From Candidatus Obscuribacterales bacterium (GTDB lineage: Bacteria; Cyanobacteriota; Vampirovibrionia; Obscuribacterales; Obscuribacteraceae): a stretch of 64,000 bases of DNA. Shown here piece by piece: positions 36,360 through 46,043 of this stretch; the stretch's first letter is position 1, and each line of letters opens with the position of its first letter. The notes below the pieces were generated by a model that was given only the letters and a program-made list of their open reading frames with translations, was not told the origin of the DNA and did not search any database. The DNA is taken from assembly GCA_020634035.1 (NCBI GenBank), contig JACKCM010000003.1, positions 496,001-560,000 of the forward strand, read 5' to 3'. A program made the translations under genes and the position numbers.

Positions 36360-36390
36360 AAATGTAGTCAACAGTGCAGGAGACGCCATA

Positions 36391-37002
36391 GTGACAACCG
36401 TAGTCATCGTCGAAGATCACGAAGCCACCCTCTATGGGCTTGAAGGCGCCATATCGAGGGAGAGCGACATGGAAGTGGTGGGCACGGCCTCGGATGCGAT
36501 ATCCGGTCTCGACACCGCCCGGGAGAAGAAGCCGGATATCATTCTTCTGGATCTTCATCTGCCCAATCAAGAAGGTCCTCGCTCCACAGTTAGAAAGTTT
36601 CTCGAGATGAACCAGTCGAAAGTTATCGTCTTTTCAGCAGAGAAAAGACGGGCCTTCGTCCAGGCCATTCTAGAGTTGGGCGTAAACGGTTATCTACTCA
36701 AATCAGAGCCTATCTCTTCGGTGGTCGACGCCATCCGCAAAGTGGATGCCGGAGAAAAACTTGTCAAATCCCAGGCTCTCGCCGAGGGAAAAGAGAAGCT
36801 GACCCGGGCAGAACGAGAGATCTTAAAGCTGCTGGCCCAGGGAATGAAATACCAGGAGATTGCCACAAATAGAAAAGCTTCGCCTGCCACGGTCAGAAAG
36901 CAGTGTGAACTGCTGCTTTTGAAACTCGGTTTAGACACCCGGGAGCAGTTGATAGCCTGGGCTGTGGACAACGGATATGGCACTCTGGACAGGAAACAAT
37001 GA
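36391..37002 (+). CDS. LuxR/NarL-family response regulator
   Basis: A 203-residue two-domain regulator. The receiver (1-120) has the acidic pair E8-D9, the phospho-acceptor D54 in ILLDLHLP and the conserved Lys in GYLLKSEP. The C-terminal helix-turn-helix (about 135-195) is LuxR-like (LTRAEREILKLLAQGMKYQEIA). The start is GTG 36391 with AGGAG eight bases ahead. It overlaps the cognate kinase gene by four bases (ATGA), so the two form a coupled pair. Confidence 0.93.
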   Translation: MTTVVIVEDHEATLYGLEGAISRESDMEVVGTASDAISGLDTAREKKPDIILLDLHLPNQEGPRSTVRKFLEMNQSKVIVFSAEKRRAFVQAILELGVNGYLLKSEPISSVVDAIRKVDAGEKLVKSQALAEGKEKLTRAEREILKLLAQGMKYQEIATNRKASPATVRKQCELLLLKLGLDTREQLIAWAVDNGYGTLDRKQ

Positions 37003-38630
37003 AGTTGATTCTGGCAAGTCCTATCTTTTGGCTGGCGAAGAAGGTATCGGAACTCTTCGCCGCAGGAAGCGACCCTGCCGAAAAGCCTGAGGCGCAGACA
37101 GAAGTAAAAGAGCTTGTTGAGGTCTCCGAAGCTCCTTGCGGCGACATTGAGGACAAAAATAAAATTGCTGCGGCTCCCGCACCTCAAAAAGAAGCTTCCT
37201 GGAAAAGCCTTGAAGACACTTACTATAGAGACCACAAAAAATGGTGCGATCATCTAGCTGACTTAATAGGCAAAATAGATCTGGAGACTTATAAAAGTCA
37301 TTCTAGAAGAGGCGAATACTTTCATCTATCGGAGGGCTTGAAGACCACCACCGCACTATCAAACTATGTATATAAGAACATGAGCCACCTGGCGGCCCAG
37401 TTCAATGATTCTGCCCAGATGCATAAATCGGCAAAACGAGTTCGCCTTACCATAACCGAGCACACCATTTATGATCCGACCGTAGCCACCGGCAAGAAAA
37501 AGACAAGTTCCAATTCGAATTTACTCTCCGAATTCAGAATTACCAGTGCCACCAGAAGCTTATCTATTCGCTGCGAACCAGGGAAGCTCTTTGCTTTTCT
37601 GTTGCCCGCCAATGTCAACCTGGATCTCAAAAACAACGAGACCAGTGACCGACTGAAACTGGCCATTGTACTTGATTCCACCGGCGGTGAACGCAACTGG
37701 ACAGTCAATGGGCTGCCTGTCTCGGAAGACGAGATTACCTACCTGGCCAAAGCTCTTTTGCGAGATCTGGTTATTCTGTCTTGTCTGGATTATCTGGCGT
37801 ATGACTCCGGCAAGAAGTTCGAACATGTCGATAACATACATCGGATAGGCATCGCCCGTGGTTACAAAGACAGCCTCTCCCTGGGCAGCGAATTGAGCTC
37901 GGATCTGGTCAAAGACCTGGTGTTCGCCCAACAGAACACAGTACAGAAGCTGCTAAGACAACAGGAAGAGACCCAGGCAAGTATAGCCCGGGACCTGCAT
38001 GACACGGTACTGGCAGATTTGATGATGCTGGTTAGAAGACTGACATCCGAACAAGAAGGTGAAGAAGAAGAAGGACAAGAACGAGCGAAAGATGAAGAGC
38101 CTGAAACTATAGACAAAGAGATGATTCTCGACACCCTCGACGAGATCTCGGTCACGATCCGCGATATCTGCCAGGGTCTTGTGCCCAGAGACCTGAAAGA
38201 CTGGGGGCTGGAGACAGTTCTGGAGGATCTGGTGGACAAAGCCGCCGAGAGAGTGGAAGCTGATTTTGCCTTTTCGGTGGAAGGCAACATCCCGGATCTA
38301 CCCTCGGCGATTCAGCTCCATATCTTCCGTATAGTGCAGGAAGCTCTCAACAATATCGAGAAATACTCAGAAGCCAGAAATGTCAAAGTGCATCTGAAAA
38401 GAGAAGATGAACTGTTCACCATCGAAGTAAGTGACGACGGCAAAGGCTTCGACAGCAGTGAAACCGGCAAAGACAGAGCTACCGCCTCATCCGGCGGCTT
38501 CGGTCTGCCCAGCATCAACGAACGCCTTGAAATTATCAGGGCATATTATCCTGCTCGCCTGAAGATAGAATCCAGTCCTGGTCAGGGGACCTCTATAAAA
38601 CTGGAGATCACTGTGGAGTCTTTCAAATAG
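36999..38630 (+). CDS. Soluble HisKA_3 histidine kinase (NarL-system partner)
   Basis: A 543-residue kinase without membrane segments after a short hydrophobic start. A large N-terminal sensory region (about 60-310) is not recognised. The DesK/NarX-type dimerisation helix carries the phospho-acceptor H334 in IARDLHDTVLADLM. An acidic insert (EQEGEEEEGQE) lies within the kinase linker. The ATPase domain shows RIVQEALNNIEKYSEA, DDGKGFD and GGFGLPSINERLE. The signal is probably cytoplasmic. It forms an operon with the LuxR-type regulator before it. Confidence 0.9.
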   Translation: MKLILASPIFWLAKKVSELFAAGSDPAEKPEAQTEVKELVEVSEAPCGDIEDKNKIAAAPAPQKEASWKSLEDTYYRDHKKWCDHLADLIGKIDLETYKSHSRRGEYFHLSEGLKTTTALSNYVYKNMSHLAAQFNDSAQMHKSAKRVRLTITEHTIYDPTVATGKKKTSSNSNLLSEFRITSATRSLSIRCEPGKLFAFLLPANVNLDLKNNETSDRLKLAIVLDSTGGERNWTVNGLPVSEDEITYLAKALLRDLVILSCLDYLAYDSGKKFEHVDNIHRIGIARGYKDSLSLGSELSSDLVKDLVFAQQNTVQKLLRQQEETQASIARDLHDTVLADLMMLVRRLTSEQEGEEEEGQERAKDEEPETIDKEMILDTLDEISVTIRDICQGLVPRDLKDWGLETVLEDLVDKAAERVEADFAFSVEGNIPDLPSAIQLHIFRIVQEALNNIEKYSEARNVKVHLKREDELFTIEVSDDGKGFDSSETGKDRATASSGGFGLPSINERLEIIRAYYPARLKIESSPGQGTSIKLEITVESFK

Positions 38631-38649
38631 CACCGCTCTTTAAAAGAAC

Positions 38650-39567
38650 TTACATCAAATACGGTGTTTTGGCGCGATACAAAAGACGCAGGGTAGCTTT
38701 GTCGCCTTCGGAAAGGTCGTTGACAACTCGGTCTACATACATGAGGTCTTCTCGATATGGGCTGTGCGCTTTGATACCAAGAGCATGACCAAACTCATGG
38801 GCAGCGGCCCCCTCCAGCCGACCGGGCTCATGGTTTACGCTCATAGAAAACTCCATCACCACCGGCTTCTGCTTGAATCTCGGGTCTACCAGTTGATCCG
38901 GAGTAAAGAGCTGAGCACAGGTATTGGCACCGACGATGATACCGCCAGGACCAGTGGTGCCCTGAAAGTTGTCGGTAAAAAAGACAACCACATGTGCATC
39001 ATAGGGGTTGTTGGTGAAGCCGAAGCTGAGCAATCCTTCTTGTTGAAAGACTCGCCATTTTTCGATGCCCGAGGCAACCGCGTAATTGGCATCCTGACTC
39101 CATCCTTTAGCCACCGGCAACTGATCCAGAGGATAGCCGCTGGCAAACATCTTATAGACCTGTTCCACCCTGGTCTCTTGCAACTGGTCGAAAGGCATTT
39201 TGGGCAGTTCCAGTCCCGGACTGATCCAGATAAGAAGCGGCATTTTCTCCCTTGGCCAGCGCACCCACTGCATGTTCAACTTCTCTTCCCCGGGGTTATA
39301 AGGGTCGGCATAATTCTGGGCGGTACGACTTTCACCTTTGGTGATATGCAGTCCGGGTGTACTTTGAATGCCCGGTGCCGACGGTGAAAGTCTGGATGGT
39401 CCTCCGACAGAGGAACCGCTGGAAGGAGCTCCACTGGAATAGGTGTTGAATTGAGCCTTAGGCAGCCTGCGATAACCGGACTGACAATCAGCCGGCAGAT
39501 AACCAGCCTGCAGAACCAGACAGACTAAAGTTGTATAAATAAGGGACAAAAACCCGGACTTTTTCAT
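38650..39567 (-). CDS. Secreted matrixin-like zinc metalloprotease
   Basis: A 305-residue protein with a signal peptide (about 1-28), a Ser/Pro/Gly-rich linker (about 40-75) and a protease domain. The zinc site is H257-E-F-G-H261-x-x-G-x-x-x-H268, followed by the Met-turn in EDLMYVD. The three-residue spacing before the last His matches the HExGHALGIxGHS-type metalloproteases of bacteria, one residue longer than classical MMPs. The substrate is unknown. It is convergent with the kinase gene. Confidence 0.88.
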   Translation of the reverse strand: MKKSGFLSLIYTTLVCLVLQAGYLPADCQSGYRRLPKAQFNTYSSGAPSSGSSVGGPSRLSPSAPGIQSTPGLHITKGESRTAQNYADPYNPGEEKLNMQWVRWPREKMPLLIWISPGLELPKMPFDQLQETRVEQVYKMFASGYPLDQLPVAKGWSQDANYAVASGIEKWRVFQQEGLLSFGFTNNPYDAHVVVFFTDNFQGTTGPGGIIVGANTCAQLFTPDQLVDPRFKQKPVVMEFSMSVNHEPGRLEGAAAHEFGHALGIKAHSPYREDLMYVDRVVNDLSEGDKATLRLLYRAKTPYLM

Positions 39568-39664
39568 CCTTCCTCTGGTTTGATAGATTCACCTAATGTC
39601 CATAATATAGCAAGATATTCTCTTTTGAGTTTTTACGCTGAATACCGACAGCAGATAACCCCGG

Positions 39665-40354
39665 ATGCCTACAACCACAGATAAAGAAAACGCCAGCCTC
39701 CAGGCGGCCAGGGAAGTGATCGAGCAGATCAAGAAGAAGCCCCAGTCCTGTCTTGGTCTGCCCACCGGCAGAACCCCCCGAGCCCTTTATCGCCATCTAA
39801 TAGCCATCGCCCGGGAAGAGAAGGTGGATTTGACCGGGGTGCGCTTCTTTGGTCTGGATGAATATATCGATGTCCGGCAGGAATCTGCCTTCAAGACCTA
39901 TCTAAATCAGTCGATTTACCAGCCACTCGCCATCGATCAAAATAATTGCTTCAGCCCGATAATGATCGATGACTATGATGCCCTGATAAAGCGCCAGGGC
40001 GGCCTGGACCTGACAATTCTGGGGATTGGCGGCAATGGCCATATAGCCTTCAATGAGCCCCGGACGCCGGAATTCTCCTGGACCCATTGCGTCACCCTGG
40101 ACGAATCGACCAGAACTGCGAATCAAGAATTCTTCCCAAGCCTGGACGATGTCCCCCGTCGAGCAGTCACCATGGGCATCCAGACGATACTGGAGAGTCG
40201 CAAAATAATCCTGCTGGCTTTCTCTAAAAGCAAAATCGCCATTTTAAATAGAGCCTTCAACGGCAGTGTCGAAGAAGCCATACCGGCATCCTTCCTCACA
40301 AAACACCCAAATCTGGAGATTTATACTGATTTTGAATTTACCTGGTTAAAATAG
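39665..40354 (+). CDS. nagB: Glucosamine-6-phosphate deaminase (NagB/6PGL family)
   Basis: A 229-residue enzyme of the NagB family, converting glucosamine-6-phosphate to fructose-6-phosphate and ammonia. Visible motifs are the phosphate loop GLPTGRTPRALYRHL, VRFFGLDEYIDV with the base-catalyst region, LTILGIGGNGHIAFNEP and the C-terminal S-K-I loop. It is slightly shorter than E. coli NagB and lacks the allosteric tail. No nagA is adjacent. 6-phosphogluconolactonase is a less likely alternative. Confidence 0.92.
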   Translation: MPTTTDKENASLQAAREVIEQIKKKPQSCLGLPTGRTPRALYRHLIAIAREEKVDLTGVRFFGLDEYIDVRQESAFKTYLNQSIYQPLAIDQNNCFSPIMIDDYDALIKRQGGLDLTILGIGGNGHIAFNEPRTPEFSWTHCVTLDESTRTANQEFFPSLDDVPRRAVTMGIQTILESRKIILLAFSKSKIAILNRAFNGSVEEAIPASFLTKHPNLEIYTDFEFTWLK

Positions 40355-40394
40355 ACAGCAGAGAGGAAATTCAGTCATTCCCGGGGAGTAGCCT

Positions 40395-41321
40395 ATGAAT
40401 TGCGGCAAAGAGCAAGTATCAGAATTGAAGCAGAAGAGCCTTCGGATAGAGCTCTGCCTGCTGGCTCTGTTGCTGGCAGCGGCTTACAGCGTTCTCCTTG
40501 CATCGAACCCAGCGTTGGCGGATCCTCTGCCGTCGGATCTTATTCCACCAGATGTGACCCTGAGCCCCAAATCCAGCACCGCTTCCAGATCTGCATCGAG
40601 CAGCAGCAGTACCGGAAATGGAAACGGCTCCAGCGCCCAGAGCAATCAGAATGCTCCTGGTCTGGGCGGCGGCGGTCTTGGCAGAGCCAGCTATGGTGGC
40701 GCCGGAGCCGGTGCCCGATTGCCGGCCACCGGCATAGGTGGAGGTGCTTCGCCCCAGCCACCCCCGGCAGGCTCAGGAGCGAACCCGATGTTCACAGGTA
40801 TATCTACCCCACCAAATCCTCAAGCGCAAAATCAGAGCCAGGCTCAAGGGCAAGGCCAGGGACAAGATCCTGTCTGTGTGATCGATACTAATAAAGGAAG
40901 AATCACAATCAGGCTCTTCAAAGAATACGCCCCCAAAACCGTTGATGCATTTATAAGTATGATCAGCGAAGGCTTTTACAACGGACTGACTTTTCATCGC
41001 CATGAACCGGGATTCGTTATTCAAGGTGGCTGCCCAAAAGGCAACGGCACCGGCCTTTATATAGACCCGAAAACCAATCAGCCCAGGATGCTTTTGCTCG
41101 AAACATCACAAAATGTCAGACATAACGCCGCAGGCGTAGTAGCCATGGCGCACTTTCCCAAAAACCCTCATTCGGCCAGTTGCCAGTTTTATATCACCCT
41201 GGCACCGCAACAGAGACTGGATTTCAAATACACCATATTCGGTGGCGTTATAGACGGCATGGACACGGTTTTTAAAATAACAAAAGGCGACAAGATCAAC
41301 TCGATCACCATGCAAAACTAA
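40395..41321 (+). CDS. Exported cyclophilin-type peptidyl-prolyl isomerase
   Basis: A 308-residue protein with an N-terminal membrane or signal segment (about 17-35), a long Ser/Gly/Pro/Gln-rich region (about 50-155), and a cyclophilin domain (about 158-305). The domain shows FYNGLTFHRHEPGFVIQGGCPKGNGTG, the H-R-x-x-P-x-F-x-I-Q-G-G signature, and SASCQFYITL. It catalyses cis-trans isomerisation of prolyl bonds, probably outside the cytoplasm. The start has GGGGAG ahead. Confidence 0.92.
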   Translation: MNCGKEQVSELKQKSLRIELCLLALLLAAAYSVLLASNPALADPLPSDLIPPDVTLSPKSSTASRSASSSSSTGNGNGSSAQSNQNAPGLGGGGLGRASYGGAGAGARLPATGIGGGASPQPPPAGSGANPMFTGISTPPNPQAQNQSQAQGQGQGQDPVCVIDTNKGRITIRLFKEYAPKTVDAFISMISEGFYNGLTFHRHEPGFVIQGGCPKGNGTGLYIDPKTNQPRMLLLETSQNVRHNAAGVVAMAHFPKNPHSASCQFYITLAPQQRLDFKYTIFGGVIDGMDTVFKITKGDKINSITMQN

Positions 41322-41350
41322 CAGTTCGTTGGCAGCAAGGAACTCGATAA

Positions 41351-42328
41351 TCAAATACTATTCGGGTCTGCGTAAGGTGGCACAGTCACCCGCGGCTTCG
41401 GCGCAGTATTAGGAATAATCAGGGGAGAGCCCTGGGGCGAGTTCTTGTTATACCCCTCGAACATCCTCTTCAGATCGCCATCTAGATAACGCATCATATT
41501 GGAGAGATCCTTGTTGAACTGACGGTGAAAGTCCTGTTGAAACTGCCGAGAATTTGGATTCAATTCTTGTAGGCTGCGAAAAGGAAGTCCGGTGGCCGGG
41601 TCTCTACCAGCCTGGGGCAGAGGACCCGGGATAGTGCGGGGATCTCCTGCACCGGGAGAGATACTGGTGATGTTTATCCCTACTATTTTCTTGAGACGCT
41701 CGATGCGATCTGAATAAGCCATCGCCGGACTGGGCTGGCCAAACAGCTTGGTCTCCAGTCTGTTCAGGCGCTGATCCAGACTCTCGCTCCGGTAGGTTTT
41801 CTTGAAAACACGCCATTCCAGAGTGTTCAAAACAGGATACTGGCCGCTCCCGTCTTTAGAAACAGCGCCTCCGGGGGTGTTAGCAGAGTCGGAAGAAGAG
41901 TCGGAATCTGAATCTGAACCGGAATCAGACTTATTATTGTGTGCGGCAGTCTTGCGGGCAGATTCTTGATCTCGTTCTGCGATGGATTTTTTGAGGTTCT
42001 CGATTCGATCCTCCACCACGCCATATTTATGACCACCGAAAATTAGAAGTTCAAGGCGCTCCACACGCTTCTCCGGGGGATCATGATCGTAACTGTGAAA
42101 GAAGAATCTATCTTCTAGACTTTTCAAATCTTTCAAAAGGGCTGTAAATTCTTTACTGGGGCTTACCCCTGAGTTCAAGTTCGGGTTCGGGTTCGGGTTC
42201 GGGTTCGAGCCGGTGCCGACCTGATCGGGACTGGAAGCCTCTGCCGCCAGCCCCCAGGAGCAAACACCAAAAAGCGCCAGCGAAACTGACAGCAAGAGCT
42301 TTTTATAGAGATCTCGTCGAATGCTCAT
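41351..42328 (-). CDS. Exported protein with two LE-RLExxLFG helical repeats
   Basis: A 325-residue protein with a signal peptide (MSIRRDLYKKLLLSVSLALF... to AEA). A short Asn-Pro hexapeptide-type repeat follows, encoded by a (TTCGGG)-type hexanucleotide run near 42174-42207. Two related helical modules come next, each reading L(E)xR.F...Y..E....R..RLE..(I/L)FG......DRIE.LKK. A Ser/Asp-rich linker separates them. The C-terminal part is disordered and Pro-rich. The family is not recognised by name. I chose ATG 42328 over TTG 42364. Confidence 0.75.
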   Translation of the reverse strand: MSIRRDLYKKLLLSVSLALFGVCSWGLAAEASSPDQVGTGSNPNPNPNPNLNSGVSPSKEFTALLKDLKSLEDRFFFHSYDHDPPEKRVERLELLIFGGHKYGVVEDRIENLKKSIAERDQESARKTAAHNNKSDSGSDSDSDSSSDSANTPGGAVSKDGSGQYPVLNTLEWRVFKKTYRSESLDQRLNRLETKLFGQPSPAMAYSDRIERLKKIVGINITSISPGAGDPRTIPGPLPQAGRDPATGLPFRSLQELNPNSRQFQQDFHRQFNKDLSNMMRYLDGDLKRMFEGYNKNSPQGSPLIIPNTAPKPRVTVPPYADPNSI

Positions 42329-42367
42329 ATCAACAGAATAACATTGAAATCGAAAAATGCTCAAGCA

Positions 42368-42398
42368 AAAGGGGCAGCGTCTGTGACACTGCCCCTTT
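42368..42398 (-). terminator. Intrinsic terminator of dnaK
   Basis: AAAGGGGCAG pairs with CTGCCCCTTT (42368-42377 with 42389-42398). Read on the minus strand it lies 40 bases after the dnaK stop and is followed by a short T-run. Confidence 0.75.
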
Positions 42399-42438
42399 CT
42401 TTGGATTTAGAGAATCTGATGATTCAAAGATTCACTGC

Positions 42439-44484
42439 CTATTCGTCTGTTTGACGAAACTCAGCATCGACTACCTCGTCACCGGAAGCCGTGAATCCGG
42501 CTTCTTCGTGACCGCCGGACTCTTCGTACATTCCAGCCTGGTTGTCGATTCCGGTACCGGTGAAGGGATCGTAGGGTACGTCCTCAGCCTGGGTTTCGTA
42601 TCCGCCTTGATCATCCTGGTACTCGACTTCGCCGTCGGCACCGTATTCACCATCATCGGCCCACTCGTCGTCGCCTTCACCAGGAGCCGGTCTGGCAGCC
42701 TGTTGCAGCAGTACGAGGGCACCACGCAGTTCGTTCATGATCGACTTGAGCGTATCGAGGTCTGCTCCGTCTTTGAGTTTTTGTCTCAAGTCCGAAACAA
42801 GCATCTCTGCTCTCGATTTCTCCCCGGCAGAGACTTTCTCGCCGAGTTCCTTGATCTGACGCTCCACTGCGTAACAGATGCTGTCCCCTTCGTTGCGGAC
42901 ATCCGCCTCTTCTTTCCGGCTTCTATCGTCGGATGCATGAGATTCGGCTTCTCTGATGGCACGTTCGATGTCGTCTTTGGACATGTTGGTGCTGGCAGTG
43001 ATTGTAATCTTCTGCTCTTTACCGGTTGCCTGATCGCGGGCAGTAACGTTGAGAATACCGTTGGCATCGATATCGAAGGTAACTTCGATCTTCGGTTGCC
43101 CACGGGACGCCGGTGCGATTCCGTCGAGACGGAAGTTACCCAGAAGTTTGTTATCTCTAGCCATCGGACGCTCACCCTGGAAGACATAGATGTCTACAGC
43201 GGTCTGACCGTCTTCGGCGGTGGAGAATACTTCGGTCTTTCTGGTGGGAATGGTGGTGTTGCGTTCGACCAGCTTGGTCATGACGCCGCCCATGGTCTCG
43301 ATACCCAGCGAAAGCGGAGTAACGTCGAGCAGTACGACCCCTTTGACTTCGCCCCCGAGGACACCGGCCTGGATGGCGGCACCCACCGAGACGACTTCGT
43401 CCGGGTTGACGGTCTGGTTCGGCTCTTTGCCGCCGGTAAGACTGGCAACAAGTGCCTGAACGGCGGGAATTCTTGTGGAACCACCGACCAGTACCACTTC
43501 ATCAAGAGCTTCGAAACTGAGCTTGGCGTCTTTGAGCGCTTGCTCCATAGGAGCGCGGCAACGCTCTACCAGATGCCTGGTCAGTTCATCGAAACGAGCT
43601 CGGGTGAGAGTCATCTCCAGGTGTTTGGGACCGGAGGTGTCAGCGGTGATGAATGGCAGAGAGATATTGGTCTCGGTAACCGAAGAGAGTTCGATCTTGG
43701 CTTTCTCGGCGGCTTCAGTAAGACGCTGGAGAGCCTGTCTATCTTTACGGAGATCGATACCCTCCAGGTTGGTGAACTCATCGGCAACCCAGCTGACAAT
43801 ACAGTGATCGAAATCGTCTCCGCCCAGGTGGGTGTCACCGGAGGTGGACTTGACTTCGAATACACCGTCACCGACTTCCAGAATCGAAACGTCGAATGTA
43901 CCGCCGCCAAGGTCGAATACAAGAATGACTTCGTTGTCCTTCTTGTCCATACCATAGGCAAGCGCTGCAGCTGTAGGCTCGTTTATGATACGCAGTACGT
44001 CGAGACCGGCTATGGTGCCGGCATTCTTCGTAGACTGACGTTGTGAATCATTGAAATACGCAGGTACGGTGATAACCGCCCCGGTGACTTTCTCGCCGAG
44101 ATACTTTTCAGCATCCTCTTTGAGCTTGCGGAGAATCATTGCGGATATCTCTTCCGGCGAATAATCCTTGCCCTGGATAGAGACTTTACAGCCGCCGTCC
44201 ACGCCTTCTTTGACGTTGTACGAAACCAGTTTCTTTTCGGAATCGACTTCGGAAAAGCGACGACCCATGAAACGCTTAATTGAATAAACGGTATTCTCTG
44301 GGTTCAGCACCGCTTGACGGCGAGCAAGCTGGCCAACAAGTCGCTCGCCGGACTTGGTGAACGCCACCACCGAGGGGGTGGTTCGACCGCCTTCGGCATT
44401 GGAAATGACCGTAGGTTGTCCACCTTCCATTACGGCGACAACTGAGTTTGTGGTTCCTAGGTCAATGCCTACAGATTTACCCAT
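42439..44484 (-). CDS. dnaK: Molecular chaperone DnaK (Hsp70)
   Basis: A 681-residue Hsp70. The N-terminal ATPase starts GIDLGTTNSVVAVM and contains the IINEPTAAALAYG, VFDLGGGTFDVSI and VVLVGGSTRIPAV signatures. The substrate-binding domain begins near 390 (LLDVTPLSLGIETMGG). The helical lid is followed by an acidic, Tyr/Gly/Asp-rich tail ending EVVDAEFRQTDE. No grpE or dnaJ lies next to it in this window. An unusual long acidic insert follows the lid (about 600-660). The start is ATG 44484 with GAGGGAG ahead. It is a single-gene unit with its own terminator. Confidence 0.97.
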   Translation of the reverse strand: MGKSVGIDLGTTNSVVAVMEGGQPTVISNAEGGRTTPSVVAFTKSGERLVGQLARRQAVLNPENTVYSIKRFMGRRFSEVDSEKKLVSYNVKEGVDGGCKVSIQGKDYSPEEISAMILRKLKEDAEKYLGEKVTGAVITVPAYFNDSQRQSTKNAGTIAGLDVLRIINEPTAAALAYGMDKKDNEVILVFDLGGGTFDVSILEVGDGVFEVKSTSGDTHLGGDDFDHCIVSWVADEFTNLEGIDLRKDRQALQRLTEAAEKAKIELSSVTETNISLPFITADTSGPKHLEMTLTRARFDELTRHLVERCRAPMEQALKDAKLSFEALDEVVLVGGSTRIPAVQALVASLTGGKEPNQTVNPDEVVSVGAAIQAGVLGGEVKGVVLLDVTPLSLGIETMGGVMTKLVERNTTIPTRKTEVFSTAEDGQTAVDIYVFQGERPMARDNKLLGNFRLDGIAPASRGQPKIEVTFDIDANGILNVTARDQATGKEQKITITASTNMSKDDIERAIREAESHASDDRSRKEEADVRNEGDSICYAVERQIKELGEKVSAGEKSRAEMLVSDLRQKLKDGADLDTLKSIMNELRGALVLLQQAARPAPGEGDDEWADDGEYGADGEVEYQDDQGGYETQAEDVPYDPFTGTGIDNQAGMYEESGGHEEAGFTASGDEVVDAEFRQTDE

Positions 44485-44532
44485 ATCTTTGAAACTCCCT
44501 CTACTCCACGAGTTAAGGCTGGAGACCCCAAA

Positions 44533-44538
44533 ATTATA
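44533..44538 (-). promoter_or_regulatory. -10 box for dnaK
   Basis: A perfect TATAAT on the minus strand, about 49 bases before the dnaK start. No clear -35 and no CIRCE inverted repeat is visible, so HrcA control is not supported. Confidence 0.45.
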
Positions 44539-44549
44539 CTTGGGTTAGT

Positions 44550-45134
44550 TAGCTTTGCTGGTCTATCTTCCTAAAATATCGAGAGGATGCCAGCCAACCT
44601 GATTCCAACGACATATATTTAGGTCGATCATGCCCATACTCTCCGCCGAATCTACTAACTTTATTAAAGGATTTATATTCAATGATCCGACGGAACGAAT
44701 ATATTGTGCCCACTAAAGGCAATTATTGACCAGACCCCCGACAAATAGACATAGCAGTACGATGTCAAACTGTCCGGATCCTTCCTGGGAAGCCAATTTA
44801 CAGCACTTTTCACAATTTTAAAATAGCGACCTTTCCGCTTGATAAGGCTATTTATCAGGCTGAAATTTCCCTGCAGTAAGACCTTTAGCCCACTGAAACA
44901 GACCCTGAATAAAACAGCCACAGGTTGGCGCCCTTGCCCTGCACCGTCATAGATGCCTCGAATATGCGCGAAGCAAAACTCCCGTTATCAATTAGATTAA
45001 TTCTTGCAATCCTGGCAACTATCATGGTTTCCAGGGTCAAAAAAAACAGTCTTCAGTCTGATAACTAAAACCAGCAGGAAGTGGAGAGGTAAGTTACCGA
45101 ATTGCTGAACTATCTAAATGATCAATCTAATTGA
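44550..45134. other. Long intergenic region between dnaK and a hydrolase gene
   Basis: About 585 bases without a convincing gene. One small plus-strand frame at 44964-45068 encodes 34 residues with a hydrophobic core (PLSIRLILAILATIMV) and could be a tiny membrane protein, but it lacks a ribosome site. Minus-strand frames here look random. Confidence 0.4.
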
Positions 45135-45881
45135 TTACTTCTGGTCGCAGAGAAGTTCGGGCAATGCGAGATTTTCTCCGATAGCCAGAGCGCGAATTTC
45201 AATACCGGAATTATCTTCTCGGGCCATTCTCAAAAGGTCCGAAGGTTGGTAGCGGAAAAACACCTGATCTAACAGTGGTTGCCAGTGCATCGGGACAAGA
45301 CGCCGAGCGCCTATTCCTTCTGCCAGGCGTAAAGCCTCTGCTGGACTGGCAATCGCATATTTGCCACCAATAGGCAGACAGGCAGTATGAACATCGAACT
45401 TACTCAAAGCCTGCAAAATCGAATCACAGTATATGGTGGCGCCGGCATGATAATAGCCTTCGAAGAAGTAGCCGTTCACCGGTTTTCCAGGCGCCGAGCT
45501 GCGGGCAAAAATGGTCATCAAAGTCTTGCCCAGACGATTTATAGGATGGTGCGCCGGTATGGCAGATATCTTTACATCGCCGCAGTAAGCATGCTGACCC
45601 GGCTCCAGGCTGGAAAAAGCCTCTTCCGGAATCCGTGACTTAAACTTGCGCTTCATCCACTTCACCAGCTGCGGAGGAGCGATGAAGCTACAATTCCAGG
45701 AGTCATAAAGATCCGCTGCCAACTGAGCACCATGATCGAAATGACCATGACTGAAAAGCACCACATGACCCTTCGCTAGCTTCGACCAATCCACCGGGTC
45801 TCTTAAATAAGGATCAACATATATGTTGATCCCCTTAACCTCAAAATGAATGGCACTATGTCCCAGGTATGTCAGACTCAA
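45135..45881 (-). CDS. Metallo-beta-lactamase-fold hydrolase (UlaG-like)
   Basis: A roughly 248-residue metal-dependent hydrolase. The metal site is FSHGHFDHG (HxHxDH), with a further His in AIPAHHP, a His/Asp near YYHAGATIYCDS, and VPMHW near the C-terminus. The TYLGHSAIHFEVKG opening is typical of UlaG-like enzymes. The substrate is unknown. The TTG at 45881 with GGA about eight bases ahead gives the usual family start; a GTG at 45923 would add 14 residues and has no ribosome site. The gene stands alone. Confidence 0.85.
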   Translation of the reverse strand: MSLTYLGHSAIHFEVKGINIYVDPYLRDPVDWSKLAKGHVVLFSHGHFDHGAQLAADLYDSWNCSFIAPPQLVKWMKRKFKSRIPEEAFSSLEPGQHAYCGDVKISAIPAHHPINRLGKTLMTIFARSSAPGKPVNGYFFEGYYHAGATIYCDSILQALSKFDVHTACLPIGGKYAIASPAEALRLAEGIGARRLVPMHWQPLLDQVFFRYQPSDLLRMAREDNSGIEIRALAIGENLALPELLCDQK

Positions 45882-46043
45882 AACGTAATTCCAGCAATCT
45901 CGAATCCAGGGGAAACTGCTCACGAAACCGGCAGTCAGGTTGGAATCGTAACATCTTTAGTGGATGAAAACTCATTTCCTAGTAAAATCATATGATCCTG
46001 AATCAGGCAAAAGCAAGAAAGAATCGGACCAGGCGGAGGAGCC

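Noticed and set aside
42451..44046. 531-residue plus-strand frame opposite dnaK
   Set aside because: Antisense to an unmistakable Hsp70; long mirror frames opposite dnaK are a well-known artefact.
44485..44620. CIRCE/HrcA operator upstream of dnaK
   Set aside because: The inverted repeat TTAGCACTC-N9-GAGTGCTAA is not present.
44679..44921. 80-residue minus-strand frame in the dnaK upstream region
   Set aside because: No ribosome site, no recognisable pattern and atypical codon choice; judged a chance frame.
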